Source of the DNA: Irineochytrium annulatum
Lineage: Eukaryota > Chytridiomycota > Chytridiomycetes > Chytridiales > Chytridiaceae
Length of the DNA: 13,366 bases
Direction: 5' to 3'
Assembly: GCA_027600665.1 (NCBI GenBank)
Contig: JADGJL010000624.1
Span: 3,588 to 16,953 of the forward strand
Of the stretch, positions 1-10,568 are shown piece by piece (positions within the stretch are counted from its first letter, which is position 1; each line of letters opens with the position of its first letter). Below the pieces are notes generated by a model. It was not told the DNA's origin. It worked only from the letters and a program-made list of their open reading frames with translations, and did not search any database. Position numbers and translations under genes: made by a program.

Positions 1-13
1 ACTTTGTACATAC

Positions 14-2144
14 GCTCAAAACATCCGAACCGGACACCGTGCAGGTCTCCGGCGTGCTGCTCGGGTAGGCGCACGCGCACCCGTTCGGCGCGCCGTCGAC
101 CTTGGCGCACGAAAAGTTGACGCCCTTCAAGTCGCTGTTGGCCAGCAGCTCAAACGCGTACGTCTGGTAGTCCATGAAATGGAACGAGTAGTACCAAAAC
201 CTCGGCAAGCTGATGGACTTGATGAAGTAACCCTGGACGCACATCCAGAAGCCGTTCATGAAGGATCCGATGGCGAGGGCCGCGAGGAAGATAGGGAGGA
301 GGGCCGAGACGAGGACGACCTGGGACTCGGCGGCGTAGATGGCGAGGAAGAGGAAGGCGAGGAAGCGGAAGAAGGCGGAGGGGTCGGATTGAAGGCCGAT
401 GGCGAAATAGGAAAGGAGGACGAAGGAGAGCGTGCAGAGGAAGAGGAAGGGGACGTTCATGAGGGAGTTGGCGACGACGTAGGGACCCGTTTTATCTACG
501 ACGTAAGCAAGCCGGGTCAGAGATCTTGGGCAAGAAACACAACAACAATAGAGATAACATACACAGGCCGTTATGCCTTTCACGGATGAAAACGGAACGC
601 TCTTCAAGGAAAGCCGGGATGCCGGCCACGGACATGAAGCTGAGGAAAGCCACCGAAAAGAAGTATACCGACAACCTATCGTTGATCGTCGAGTCCCTCG
701 TTCCCAAGTTGACCCAAATCGTCGCCATCATGATTCCCATTCCAATATACATGCCCAGCCTCACACCATACGCCAGAAGGTTCCTCACGTAGTTCAGCAT
801 ACCCCTCCTGCAAAGGATGAGCGTGTGCTGAAAGAATATTCCGGCTCCCCCGATGGTCCGGTCCGACAACCGTGCGACCTCACCGCCGCCGATCAAGGCC
901 TTGATGGCGCTCTCGGACTCGGCGTCGCGGCGCGCGCGGAACTCGAGCAGGTCCTGGGCGACGTCGTGCCCGTCCTTGCGAGAGAGGGGCACGGAGGAGT
1001 CTTCGTGCGTGGCGGAGGAGGACTCGAAGTCGGTGTTGACCAGATCGACTGCATGGTCGGCCGGGTTCACGAAGCGGGGGACGGGGGTGCCGAAGGCTTC
1101 AAACTGGTGGGAGAGAGTAAGAGTCACGAGTTATTAACACACTCGTGGGAAAAGTGGGGTGCGAGTACTTACAAAGTCGCCGAGGGACGCGATCGGCCCG
1201 TTGTACATGACCCTCCCGTTCGCCAGCAGCAGCAGCTCATCGAACAAGCTAAGCGTTTCGAAGTTAGGCTGATGGATCGTGGCCACGACCACCATCTTCT
1301 GGGCCTTGGCAATCCTCCGCACGGCGGCGACGACCTCTCGCGCCGTGGTGGCGTCCAGGCCCGATGTCGGCTCGTCTAGGAACAGGACCTGCGGCCTGGT
1401 GATTAGGGAGCATGCGACCGTCGTCCGACGCATCTGGCCGCCCGAGAGACCCTTTTGGAGGGCGTTCCCGACGATAGTGGAGGACACCTTGGAGAGACCC
1501 AGGGATGCGATCAGGGCGTCCACACGGGCCATGCGTTCGGCGGTTGGCTCGTACGGGTTGCTTTAAAAATATCATGAATCGTTAAATACCGTTTGTCGAT
1601 GAAGATCACGCCGCACGTACTTCAACTGAGCCGCAAACGCGATCGTCTCCCTAACGGTAAGGACTCCCAGCAAGTCGTCGGACTGCTCCACGTAGCTCGC
1701 GACCGTCGCCATCTGTTGCGTGTTGAACACCTCCCTCGCATCGGCGCCTTCCCCTAGAAACACGCGCCCCGTGGTCATGTACGCGCCACCCTTGCCTCCC
1801 GCCGCGGTGCGACGCGACAGGACATCCAGGAAGGTGGACTTGCCGGCACCCGAGGGTCCCATCACGGCCAGCAGCTGTCCCGGGCGCACGCAGCCGGTGA
1901 CTCCCTCGAGGAGGACGCGGCGCTCGGGCGGGCCGCGGGAGCCGGCGGGGCGGGCGTGGATGCTGCAGCCCAGGTCGGTGAAGATCAAGGGCGAGGCATT
2001 CGCGCTCGCACCGAGGCCAGCCTCGAGGGCGACGGGACCGTCATGCGAGGGTTTGCCCGAGCCGGCGGCGTAGCTGGCGTCGACGCCGACGGCGATGGCC
2101 GAGGGCGAGCTGGCGGCCGTGCGGGGTGGAGCCGTCAGGTTCAT
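14..2144 (-). CDS. ABCG-family (White/half-size) ABC transporter, 3' end beyond window
   Basis: ATP-driven membrane exporter of the ABCG type, in ATPase-then-membrane order. Spliced exons on the minus strand are 2144-1621, 1560-1173, 1103-563 and 495-14, giving 645 residues so far. A GTATGT donor at 13-8 shows that the gene continues to the left. Seen: a low-complexity Ala/Ser/Pro N-terminus (1-50); Walker A GPSGAGKST (96-104); Q-loop Gln154; signature LSGGQ (213-217); Walker B VLFLDEP (233-239); H-loop IHQP (270-273). The ABCG-type linker with NPADHAVDLVN follows, then membrane helices in exons 3 and 4 and a Cys-containing outer loop near the end. The last helix lies outside. Start: the first in-frame ATG is at 2144; the open frame extends to 2258 but only from a GTG. 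A TTACAG just before the ATG could also be an acceptor for an unseen upstream exon. Intron 1 (1561-1620, donor GTACGT) restores a normal ABCG joint. Substrate unknown. Confidence 0.92.
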
Positions 2145-2472
2145 CTGTAAGGTCGATGGAGAGAAGGGAGGTTTGGGACCTATTAATATCTCATCGGTGG
2201 CTAGACAAGGAACAGGGTTTGGTTGGCTTGTGGGTGAGACCGAGGTGGCCAACGCCACCCGACGAACCCCGCCCTCTCAGGCCCTGTCCCCGGTCAGCAA
2301 TGTAAATCGCCCGTTTGCTAGGTTTGTGTTATTGGTATGGAACAATACGCGGCGGTGGACGCGCGTCAGCCTTGTAAATCCACGGCGAAGAGATCAATGG
2401 CTGCCGGCGCTCTCCCTACCGATTTCCTCGAGACACGCGGTACGCTCAGGAAAGATTACTTCCCCCGTAGAT
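2145..2472. promoter_or_regulatory. divergent promoter between the ABCG gene and GPCR copy 1
   Basis: These 328 bases separate two divergently transcribed genes, so they must hold both 5' leaders and both promoters unless further 5' exons exist. No convincing TATA box was seen. A short inverted repeat, GGTGGC-4-GCCACC, lies at 2244-2259. CCCCGTAG just before the receptor ATG and CTTACAG just before the transporter ATG both resemble splice acceptors, so non-coding first exons are possible on either side. Confidence 0.5.
2244..2259. repeat. short inverted repeat in the divergent promoter
   Basis: Perfect 6-bp arms GGTGGC and GCCACC are separated by CAAC. It is a possible binding site for a dimeric regulator in the shared promoter, but a repeat this short can easily arise by chance in GC-rich DNA. 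Confidence 0.25.
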
Positions 2473-5400
2473 ATGGCCGCGCTCGCTCCTGCGCTCTACG
2501 CCCCCCTCGTCATCGGCGTCGGGTGAGCAGCTCGTCGTCCACCCAGGCCTCCCTGACGCGTATTAAATCTCCCTCTGCGGCATCCCGTAGGTTCCCGTTC
2601 TCCTACGATGGCGATGGCGGGGCCTGCGAGGTCATCTTGGACGCGATGTCGCTCCACCTGGCCGACCTGCAGAAGAACACGTCACTCCACCCGGCCGTCC
2701 GCAACGCGACGTTTGACTTGGTCGACCTGCAGCTGTAAGTGCAGTTCTCTGTCCGATTTTGTTCGATAGTAAGCACTGTACTAATCATCGCGTCGCAAAC
2801 AGGATTGAAGCCACGAATGGCATCAAGGGCGGCTTCACGCTTTCCCAGCATAACGTGGTCGCCGCCATCGGAGCCGGTTATTCAACCCTGACCGCTGGAC
2901 TCTCATCAGCCTTGAACGCGTTCGGCATCCCGCTTTGCGACGGCTCATCCACCTCCCCAGGTCTGTCCGACAAGCAGCAGTACCCAAACTTCTTCCGGAC
3001 CGTATGTCAGGACGACTACCAGGCAGTCGCCATAGTGGATTTTATCGTCGATCAGGGCTGGTCCGAGGTGGCGGTGGTGCACTCGAACGAGGAGTATGGG
3101 CAGGGCATCGCGAGCAGCGCGCAGGTGCTGGCGAGGGCGAGGAACGTGACGGTGTCGACCGTGCAGGGGTTCACGCCAGGGTTGGCAGATTATCAGAACA
3201 CGGTGGACAACTTGAAGGCGTCGGGAACAAGGATTTTCCTGTAAGAAAACTTTTTTGTTTTTCGGCATCTGTCGTTTTTATTGAGTTGTGACGCAAATTG
3301 TGCAGCTTCGCTGGCGAGTTCAGCGACTTCGTCGTCCTATCAAACCAGTCTTCCCTATCCGGCATATTTGGGGCCGGCTATCAATGGATCACTACGGTAT
3401 GGCAGCGTCTGAAGCGTCTACAAACTTCTGACAACCCCCTTCGCGAATGAATAAAACAGGATGCGATCTACGGATCCGAATTCACCTGGGCGCCAATGGA
3501 GGGTCTTATCAATTTCTTCCCTCTCGAGGGTCAAGGCCCACTCTACCAGTCCTTCGAGGACGACTGGGCGGCCGACACACAGTTGTGAGTACGTCTGCGA
3601 GCCGATTATGTTATGTTTCTTATGGCCATGAATACAGGGGCGAGGAGACTGCGACGCCGCCAACACCTTATTCAATGTTTTTTTTGAACTGCGTCGAGGC
3701 CTACGTCTACGGTTTCGACAGGCTCTTCAAGCAGCGTCCCGACCTGGTCCCGTCGTCGGGCCAGAGCTACAACCTCAGCTCTGCTATCGTCATACCGGAC
3801 ACGTTCGCGTTCCCGGATATGGACACTGTCACGGGAAAAGTTATCTATGGTAATCGCGGCTTCGAACGAAGAAAATTTGCGCATGGAGCTTGATAAACTT
3901 TCTTTTTGGTTTCTCTTTTTTCAGATGAAAACGGTGACCGGAAGGGTGTGTACAGCATTTCTTTTTATAACGAGTCCGCGGACGGCTACCAGCCCTTCGC
4001 GACGTACGATACGCAGGGCGTTCACTACACCGGCCCGCTCGTGTACCAAGGCGGATCTCGTTCCCGACCACCCAGCTCTTCTGCCGGTAAGTACCACACC
4101 GTTCAACCCTTCAAATCCATCGTTTGACCCATACCTTCCCCCGCCGCACAGAAACGGCCGTCGCGACCCAAATCTCCGGCAAGAACGCGGCTGCTGTGCT
4201 CATCTACATCCTCTCACCCGTGTCGCTCCTTCTCTGCATTCTCTGCGGCGCGGGGACGTACTACTACCGCGCTGAGAAGGTCATTAAGGCCTCGAGCGTC
4301 GAGTTCCTCCTCATCATCATTGCGGGTCTCATGCTGGCCAGCCTGTACCCCTTGCTTCTAACGGGTGCGCCGTCGGACGCGAAATGTCTGGCCGAGATAT
4401 GGGTGCTGCCGACGGCCTTCGCGATTGTCATGGGTTTGTCTTCTCTAGATCAGACCGTTGGGGGAGGGTGCTAAACGTTGATGAACACAGGCAACCTCAT
4501 GTCCAAGACGTTCCGAGTCTATCGCATCTTCACAAACGTCTTTGCCGCGTCCGCCAGCACGCGGAACAGCGAGGTCGTGCTCTGGTCGTCGGCAATCCTG
4601 CTTTCAGACCTGGCCCTATCAGCCGCCTGGACGGGTTTCTCGAAGCCCGTGGTGTCGTGGCAGGTGTTCAAGTTTCAGGGAGACTTTTATGAACGGCAAT
4701 CCATCTGCGTGTCTTCGGACAACAGGCTCGAGTCGATCTTTTTGGGTGCGTGTGCTGTTAAATGGGGAAAGAAGTGGATTTTACTGATAAAAAAAATGTC
4801 CAGGCGCGATATTTGGTTGGAATGCCATCATCTTATTGGCGGGTGTTGTTCTTACAATCCTCACGCGGAACATTCCCTCCAAATTTAGGTAAATTCTTAC
4901 TTATCAAGGGTGCACATCTAACGTGCCGATGTAATAGCGAGACCTCCTCAATGGCTATCGTGATTTACAACTTTTTCGCCGTCACAGTCTTCATCGTCCC
5001 CTTCGGCTACCTCTTTACCATCACCAAAACGGCCCAAGTGATCATGAAGGCCCTGGCCACATACTGCTGCGTTTGGGTGGCTCTCGGCGTTCTATTCGGC
5101 ACGAAACTCACTCAAATCACCGGTGATGACATCAAGAAGAGAGCGAGTGCGGACGAGGGAGCGGCGTGCGTACCTCTCCATTCGTGCATGCATTTTTTTT
5201 TAGACGCATGCCCTATACTTACATTCTTTTGCTTGTACAGGATGCTTACTAATGCCGGCGCCAAAACCTCCGAATCGACCTCCCATTCCAAATCCGGCGC
5301 AGCCGTAAAACGCATGCGCTCCGTCCACGAGCACGTCGACCCCTGCTACATCCTGGATCGCCGTATCTGGGTACCGCGTGTCATTCATCTCTCCACCGCC

Positions 5401-5868
5401 CGGGACGCCGTCATCATCACGCCGGATCGGTTCGCGACGGCCGTCCTGCAGTTCCCTGTGCGGGAGTGGAAGGTCGCCGCCGCGGCGGCGCCGGCGGGAG
5501 GGGAGGCGTTCCACGCCATTGAGCTGAGGAGGACGCAGCCCGTGAAGGAAAAGGGCGTCATGAACGTGTGCGTGGTGAGGTTCAAAGAGGCGGAAGAGGT
5601 GGAGCGCTGGTTGGATCTGACTGCGAAGAGCACGAAGGCAGCTTCAGCCATGCCGGGGCATCCAAGGATATTGGGGTATGTTTTATTTTTATTTTCTGTT
5701 AGGCTTTGCCTGTGATCATTCTTGTCATCTAAAGCTTAACACTTGACACTCACCAGGACGCAAAACGGGGATGAGCTTGAGTCATTCGGCGGGCAATTCT
5801 TAGAGTCCGTCGGCGGGCAACACCTCGAGGTACCTGGACCGCAGGTGTCATTTGCGGCGGGGCCTTAG
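2473..5868 (+). CDS. class C (GABA-B/mGluR-like) GPCR, copy 1, with PH-like C-terminal domain
   Basis: Predicted plasma-membrane receptor for a small ligand. Exons: 2473-2522, 2591-2734, 2803-3240, 3306-3396, 3460-3584, 3638-3849, 3925-4086, 4152-4433, 4491-4745, 4804-4888, 4938-5165, 5241-5675, 5757-5868; 872 aa. Residues about 9-400 are a Venus-flytrap (ANF-receptor) domain, with STSPGLSDK (114-122) and FFRTVCQDDYQA (128-139). No cysteine-rich linker follows; the exon 7 segment with DENGDR and GVHYTGP is GABA-B-like. Seven helices span about 420-690: after TM1 comes VIKASSVEF, one Cys lies at the start of TM3 (AKCLAEIW) and one in loop 2 (QSICVSS), a likely disulfide pair, and IPSKFSETSSMAIVIYN precedes TM6. 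The tail ends in a domain resembling a PH fold (about 725-825, closing helix with VRFKEAEEVERWLD), then a short repeat-bearing end. Several N-glycosylation sequons lie in the ectodomain. Few residues precede the first strand of the flytrap, so a signal peptide is not obvious and an upstream exon is possible. It is the tandem paralogue of the next gene. Confidence 0.9.
5776..5823 (+). repeat. two tandem 24-nt units in the last exon of GPCR copy 1
   Basis: The two units encode LESFGGQF and LESVGGQH and are followed by a partial third (LEV). Copy 2 lacks them; its last exon is shorter and unrelated in sequence. Confidence 0.7.
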
Positions 5869-6041
5869 GGTCGCCGGACGGCGTACCGTTGCACTTCTTC
5901 CACCGCTTTCGACGTTCACCTTTTTGTCGGTGACAGTGGGGGACTCTCACTCACGTCTCCATGTTCGTAGATCAGAACACATTAATCCATACAGTTAGTT
6001 TGAAGTCTCCATAACGGCGACGATAAACAAGTTAATTAGCG

Positions 6042-6058
6042 AGCGTTCCTTGAACGCT
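6042..6058. repeat. short perfect hairpin
   Basis: AGCGTTC-CTT-GAACGCT: 7-bp arms with a 3-base loop, in the spacer between the two receptors. It could be a palindromic factor site or part of the 3' end of copy 1. No function can be assigned. Confidence 0.3.
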
Positions 6059-6112
6059 GTCGAGTCATTAATCAGGAGCAAGGAGATAGAGCGGCGAAAT
6101 TATTACGAAAAT

Positions 6113-6118
6113 AATAAA
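6113..6118 (+). terminator. possible poly(A) signal of GPCR copy 1
   Basis: AATAAA about 245 nt after the copy 1 stop, inside an AT-rich run that contains several near-matches, so the assignment is weak. Confidence 0.3.
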
Positions 6119-6376
6119 ATAATAATAAAATTGCTAGTGTACAGGAAAGATGGTAGCCCGTCCCAAGCACAGAACTGCCTTACATTTTGGGTTACCCTGG
6201 TAAAACTCCCTGGATTGGGATTGCCATTTGGTGAACAATGGGCAACGACGTAAATCCCGGAGAACAATAGGCAGGCGCAAATTCGTCGATTATCTGGATT
6301 CAAGCATACCGCAACAGCCGCCATTTCAGATTTCTTGAGCGGCCGGAGCATCAAGGACCGACAGAAAGAACCAGCC

Positions 6377-9300
6377 ATGATCGCGTCCATGGCCGCGGCT
6401 ACCGCCCTTTATGCCCCGCTCGTCATTGGCGTCGGGTGAGTCCGCCCCTTCCACTCGCGTTCTGCTTTACTGTTTTCCTGTACTAATTCGCACTTCCCGT
6501 CCCAGGTTCCCCGTTTCCTTCATCGGCGACGGCGGCTACTTGGCTTCCATTTACGACGCGATGACACTGCATCTCACCGGGCTTCAGACGAACACGTCCC
6601 TCCACCCGGCCGTCAGAAACGCGACCTTTGACCTGGTCGACCTTCACCTGTGAGCAGGGCACTGGTAATTGTTGCAGGGAAATAGATTATTAACTGTCGC
6701 GTCGGAACAGGCCTGTGGCCACCTACGGCATCAAGGGCGGCTTCACGATGTCACAGCACAACGTCGCAGCCGCGATTGGAGCCGGCTACTCGTCTTTAAC
6801 AGTGGGCCTCTCCTCGGCCTTGAACGCGTTCGGCATCCCCCTCTGTGACGGCTCTTCTACCTCACCTCAGCTGTCGGACAAAAAGCAGTACCCGAATTTC
6901 TTCCGGACCGTCTCCCAAGACGACTATCAAGCCGTTGCTGTGGTAGATTTTATCGTCGATCAAGGTTGGAGCGAGTTCGCGGTGGTGCACGCGGACGATG
7001 TGTATGGGCAGGGCATTGCGAGCATAACGCAGGTGCTGGCGAGGGAGAAGAATTTGACCATCTCCGTTGTGGAAGGGTTCAGAAACGGGCTGAGCGATTA
7101 TCAGGACACGGTGGACAACTTGAAGGCGTCGGGAACGAGGGTCATTTTGTGAGTGTGTTATCGCTCAATCGAGACTTGACCTAACTTAATACGGAACCGC
7201 TCCTTCCCATAGGTTTGTTGGCGAAATTCCCGAGTTTACGATTATTTCCAACCAGTCCTATGCATCGGGAATGTTCGGGGCCGGATATCAATGGATCACA
7301 ACAGTAGGCCTACCCAAGATGATCATTATTGTCTAAACAGCATTCGCAGGATTCCATAATTGGCAACAATTACACCTGGGTGCCAATGGGCGGACTGATG
7401 AACTTCTTTCCGCAAGAAGGTCAAGGCCCTCTCTACAAGGCATTCGCGGACGATTGGGCTGCTCACGCTATCATGTGAATCTCATACGCAGAGATCTTGT
7501 GCTGAAAAGTGATCAGAGGCGGGAAGGCCGCGTCACCGCCACTGTCTTACACGATGTTCTTCCTCAACTGCGTGGAGGCCTACGTGTATGGCTTCGACAG
7601 ACTCTTTAAGCAGCGACCGGACCTCGTCGCGAAACCAGGGCAGTCGTACAACCTCAGCTCGGCCGTCGTCATTCCAGACACTTTCTCGTTTCCGAACATG
7701 GACAGTGTCACGGGGAAAGTGGTTCTCGGTGGGTGTTGACCATCAAGGGAATACAGCAGCCGTGAGAACTAACTGCGTATTTAATGTAATTTTTTAGACA
7801 AAAACGGCGACCGGCTTGGCAGTTATAGCATCTCGTTCTACAACGAGTCCACGGAGAACTTTCAGCAGTTCGCGATTTACGATACGCAGGGTGTCCACTA
7901 CACGGACCCGATCATGTACCTAGGCAGCTCCTTTTCGCGACCTCCTAGCTCCTCCGCCGGTAACGCTTCCTCTGCTTTTATCACGGCTAACGAACAAGCA
8001 GATTTGGCCGTCGTGACCCTCATTTCTGGCACCAACGCAGCTGCGATGCTGATCTACATCCTCTCGCCCCTATCTATCCTGCTCTGCATCCTTTGCGGCG
8101 CTGCCACGTACTACTACAGGGCCGAAAAAGTCATTAAGGCAGCCAGCGTTGAATTTCTCCTCATCATCATTGTGGGACTCATGCTGGCAAGTCTGTACCC
8201 GCTTCTCCAGACGGGAGCGCCATCGAATGCCAAATGCATTGCAGAGATCTGGGTACTGCCAACGGCGTTCTCACTTGTTATGGGTGAGATTCGTGTTTAT
8301 TTGCCTTTTCTACGAAGCTGCATTGCTGATGGGTGAGGCTTCAGGGAATCTTATGTCCAAGACCTTCCGAGTTTACCGCATTTTCACAAACGTCTTCGCG
8401 GCGTCGGCTGGCGCCCGCAACGGCGAGGTCATGTTGTGGTCGTTGGCCATCTTGTTCTCGGATTTCGCGATTTCGGCGGCGTGGACGATTGCGTCGGCTC
8501 CCGTGGTGTCATGGCAGGTATTCAAGTTCCAAGGCGACTTTTACGAGAAGCAGTCCATATGCGCATCGCCCGACAGCAGGACGGAGTCCATCTTTTTGGG
8601 TGCGTTGCAGTGCAGTGCGGGTGGAACGGACTAACCAAGATATGCAGGTGTGATATTTGGCTGGAACGCGATACTGTTGATTGCAAGTGTCGTTCTTACT
8701 GTTCTCACGCGGAACATACCCTCAAAATACAGGTGAAATTTTTAGCTTGGAACATACAAACTGAAAGGTGCATTTCACAGCGAGACTTCAGCGATGGCGA
8801 TCGTCATTTACAACTTCTTCGCCGTTACCGTTTTCATCGTCCCGTTCGGCTATCTCTTCACCATCACCAAGACAGCCCAGGTGGTTATGAAGGCGCTCGG
8901 TACATTTATTTGCGTCTGGGTATCACTTGGGGTGCTCTTCGGGAAAAAGCTCGTACAAATCACTAGCGACCGCATCAAGAACGGTGGGAGTGCGGAGGAA
9001 GGGGCGGCGTGAGTATTTGCATGCAAAAGTTCTTTGCCATCAAAAAAAAAGCGCCAGTTTAGACTAAATTTATCATATCACGATCAGGATGATCACCACC
9101 ATGAAGCAAACCAACCATCATTCTTCTGACCACGAAAAGTCAGATACAGCCGCGAAGGGCGTGCGCACCGTTCACGAGCATGCTGACCCCTGCTACGTCC
9201 TCGATCGCCGCATTTGGGTGGCTCGGGTCATCCACCTGTACGTCGCCCCTGGTCGGGAAGCCGTCGTCATCACGCCCGACCGGTTCTCCACCAATGTTCA

Positions 9301-9647
9301 GCTCTTCCCGCTGCGTGATTGGAAGGCCGCTGCTGCACCCTCGCCGCCCGGAGTTGGGGAGTACCACGGCATCGAGTTCAAGAGGTCGCAGCCGTTAAAA
9401 GAGAAGGGAATCGTGAACGCTTTTGTCGTCAGGTTTAAGGAGGCAGAGCAGGTGACAAACTGGCTGGATGTAATCGCGAAAAATACGAAGATCGGCGGCC
9501 GGGTACCTCACGGGATTCTGAGGTTCGTAAATTGGGAGCTCACTTGCTCTGCGAATTCCTCAGACTGACACCTTTCCCACTTACAGCTCACACGTTGACG
9601 ATACGGCTTTCCCGGCTGGACCGCCGGCTTCCATTATTGCTACTTGA
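6377..9647 (+). CDS. class C (GABA-B/mGluR-like) GPCR, copy 2, with PH-like C-terminal domain
   Basis: Tandem paralogue of the previous receptor, with the same layout: Venus-flytrap (about 12-403), no cysteine-rich linker, 7TM (about 423-693), cytosolic PH-like domain (about 728-825). Exons: 6377-6435, 6506-6649, 6711-7148, 7213-7303, 7350-7474, 7517-7728, 7798-7959, 8002-8283, 8345-8599, 8648-8732, 8781-9008, 9088-9522, 9587-9647; 858 aa. Exons 2-12 match copy 1 in length and phase, while intron sequences and lengths differ. Key motifs: STSPQLSDK, FFRTVSQDDYQA, VIKAASVEF, the Cys pair in AKCIAEIW and QSICASP, IPSKYSETSAMAIVIYN, and FGKKL at the end of TM7. The ATG at 6377 gives MIASM at the N-terminus; the Met at 6389 aligns with the copy 1 start, so either may be used. 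As in copy 1, the first flytrap strand starts almost at once and the signal peptide is uncertain. The C-terminal 20 residues do not resemble those of copy 1. Confidence 0.9.
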
Positions 9648-10568
9648 AATTTAATATCAAGATGGCTATTCTATTGTGCTGTCAACGTCGTGCTGCCCTT
9701 GTTGTGCCCTGGTTAGCACATAAGACTCCCAAAGATTAAGATTCGTTGAACCATGCGCCTTGTACAGTTCCATAATATCTACACATCCGTGGCTTCGCGA
9801 GTGGAAAGTTCCTCAAACTGTATTTCTTGGTTTCCCAAGTTACCTCTCTGGATTGGCATTATCGGCTAGGTAGATCCTGGAATTGATGCAGCCAAGTAAA
9901 AACTGGGAGTGCTGATCAGAATTGGATCCGACATGGCCGTCCGAACTTTGTTGGGGATTCACCTCCAAGGCCAGTTAGCGATCTCGGGTGCGGCCCAACG
10001 CTGACCATCTTTCGAAATCTAAAGCCCAAGAATTGCCTGCTATCGATTCCAGCATGAGCGCATTCGCTGGACGCACTGGTCTCGGCCGCCACCATCCTCC
10101 CGTCCGACCAGCTTCAAAACGGATTTCGAGAATTACCATCAAGCATTTTGTATTTAGTATTTAATCCTTCTGTGAGCGTTTGCACATCTCACTTCCCGCA
10201 CGTCGCGCGACAGGACTTCCTGGGCTAATTACCTCCAACTGTGTCGACCAGAGCACATGCCCATCGTAATGTATAACAAGAAAAATATTGTGTTCGTTTC
10301 CATACCACGTCAAGTGTAGATTCGTACATGAGTTGTATTTTTTGTTGTCCACATGTCGATACGTTGGGCTAAACAGTGAGCAATTTCATGATTCTCATAT
10401 ATTCTGCATAAGTGGTCGGTTGTGTTAGATAATTGAGGGAAACAAAAAAAAAGAAAAAAAAGCCTGCTAAATAAAATCTGTGGAAGTGTCCTAAATATTG
10501 GTTGACACGATGCAAACGGCCATCGGAAGAAAATCACAAACACTAGCGGAACACCCTATCCTCTCTAT
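9648..10568. other. gene-free region between converging genes
   Basis: These 921 bases separate the 3' ends of GPCR copy 2 and the minus-strand SAM protein gene. Open frames are short, start arbitrarily and match no family I recognise. The region holds an A-rich tract (10444-10461) and mixed AT-rich stretches, and presumably both 3' UTRs. I see no tRNA, repeat array or transposon ends. Confidence 0.5.

Larger units (their letters stand above)
5869..6376 (+). other. intergenic spacer: 3' end of GPCR copy 1 and promoter of copy 2
   Basis: These 508 bases contain no coding exon that I can support. They hold an AT-rich patch at about 6097-6132, with a possible AATAAA, and a small hairpin at 6042-6058. 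The stretch immediately before the copy 2 start (GAACCAG) could be an acceptor of a leader intron. I see no clear similarity to the region upstream of copy 1. Confidence 0.5.

Noticed and set aside
573..1379. Long plus-strand open frame (268 aa), with another at 179-589 rich in Glu/Gly
   Set aside because: Both lie antisense to ABCG exons that carry clear family motifs. Their composition is what reverse-complemented GC-rich membrane-helix codons produce.
2145..2258. N-terminal extension of the ABCG frame up to 2258
   Set aside because: It opens only with GTG and has no in-frame ATG. In a eukaryotic gene the ATG at 2144 is the better start.
4762..5715. Single 317-aa open frame in copy 1
   Set aside because: It begins inside an intron and reads through three introns. 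The spliced model matches class C GPCR motifs and the exon lengths of copy 2.
9780..9900. Weak resemblance between this spacer (CTCTCTGGATTGGCATT) and the copy 2 upstream region near 6207 (CTCCCTGGATTGGGATT)
   Set aside because: Only about 17 bases match well and the flanks do not align, so it does not support a third, degraded receptor copy.
10444..10461. A-rich tract as a retroposon poly(A) tail
   Set aside because: No coding remnant or target-site duplication could be recognised beside it.
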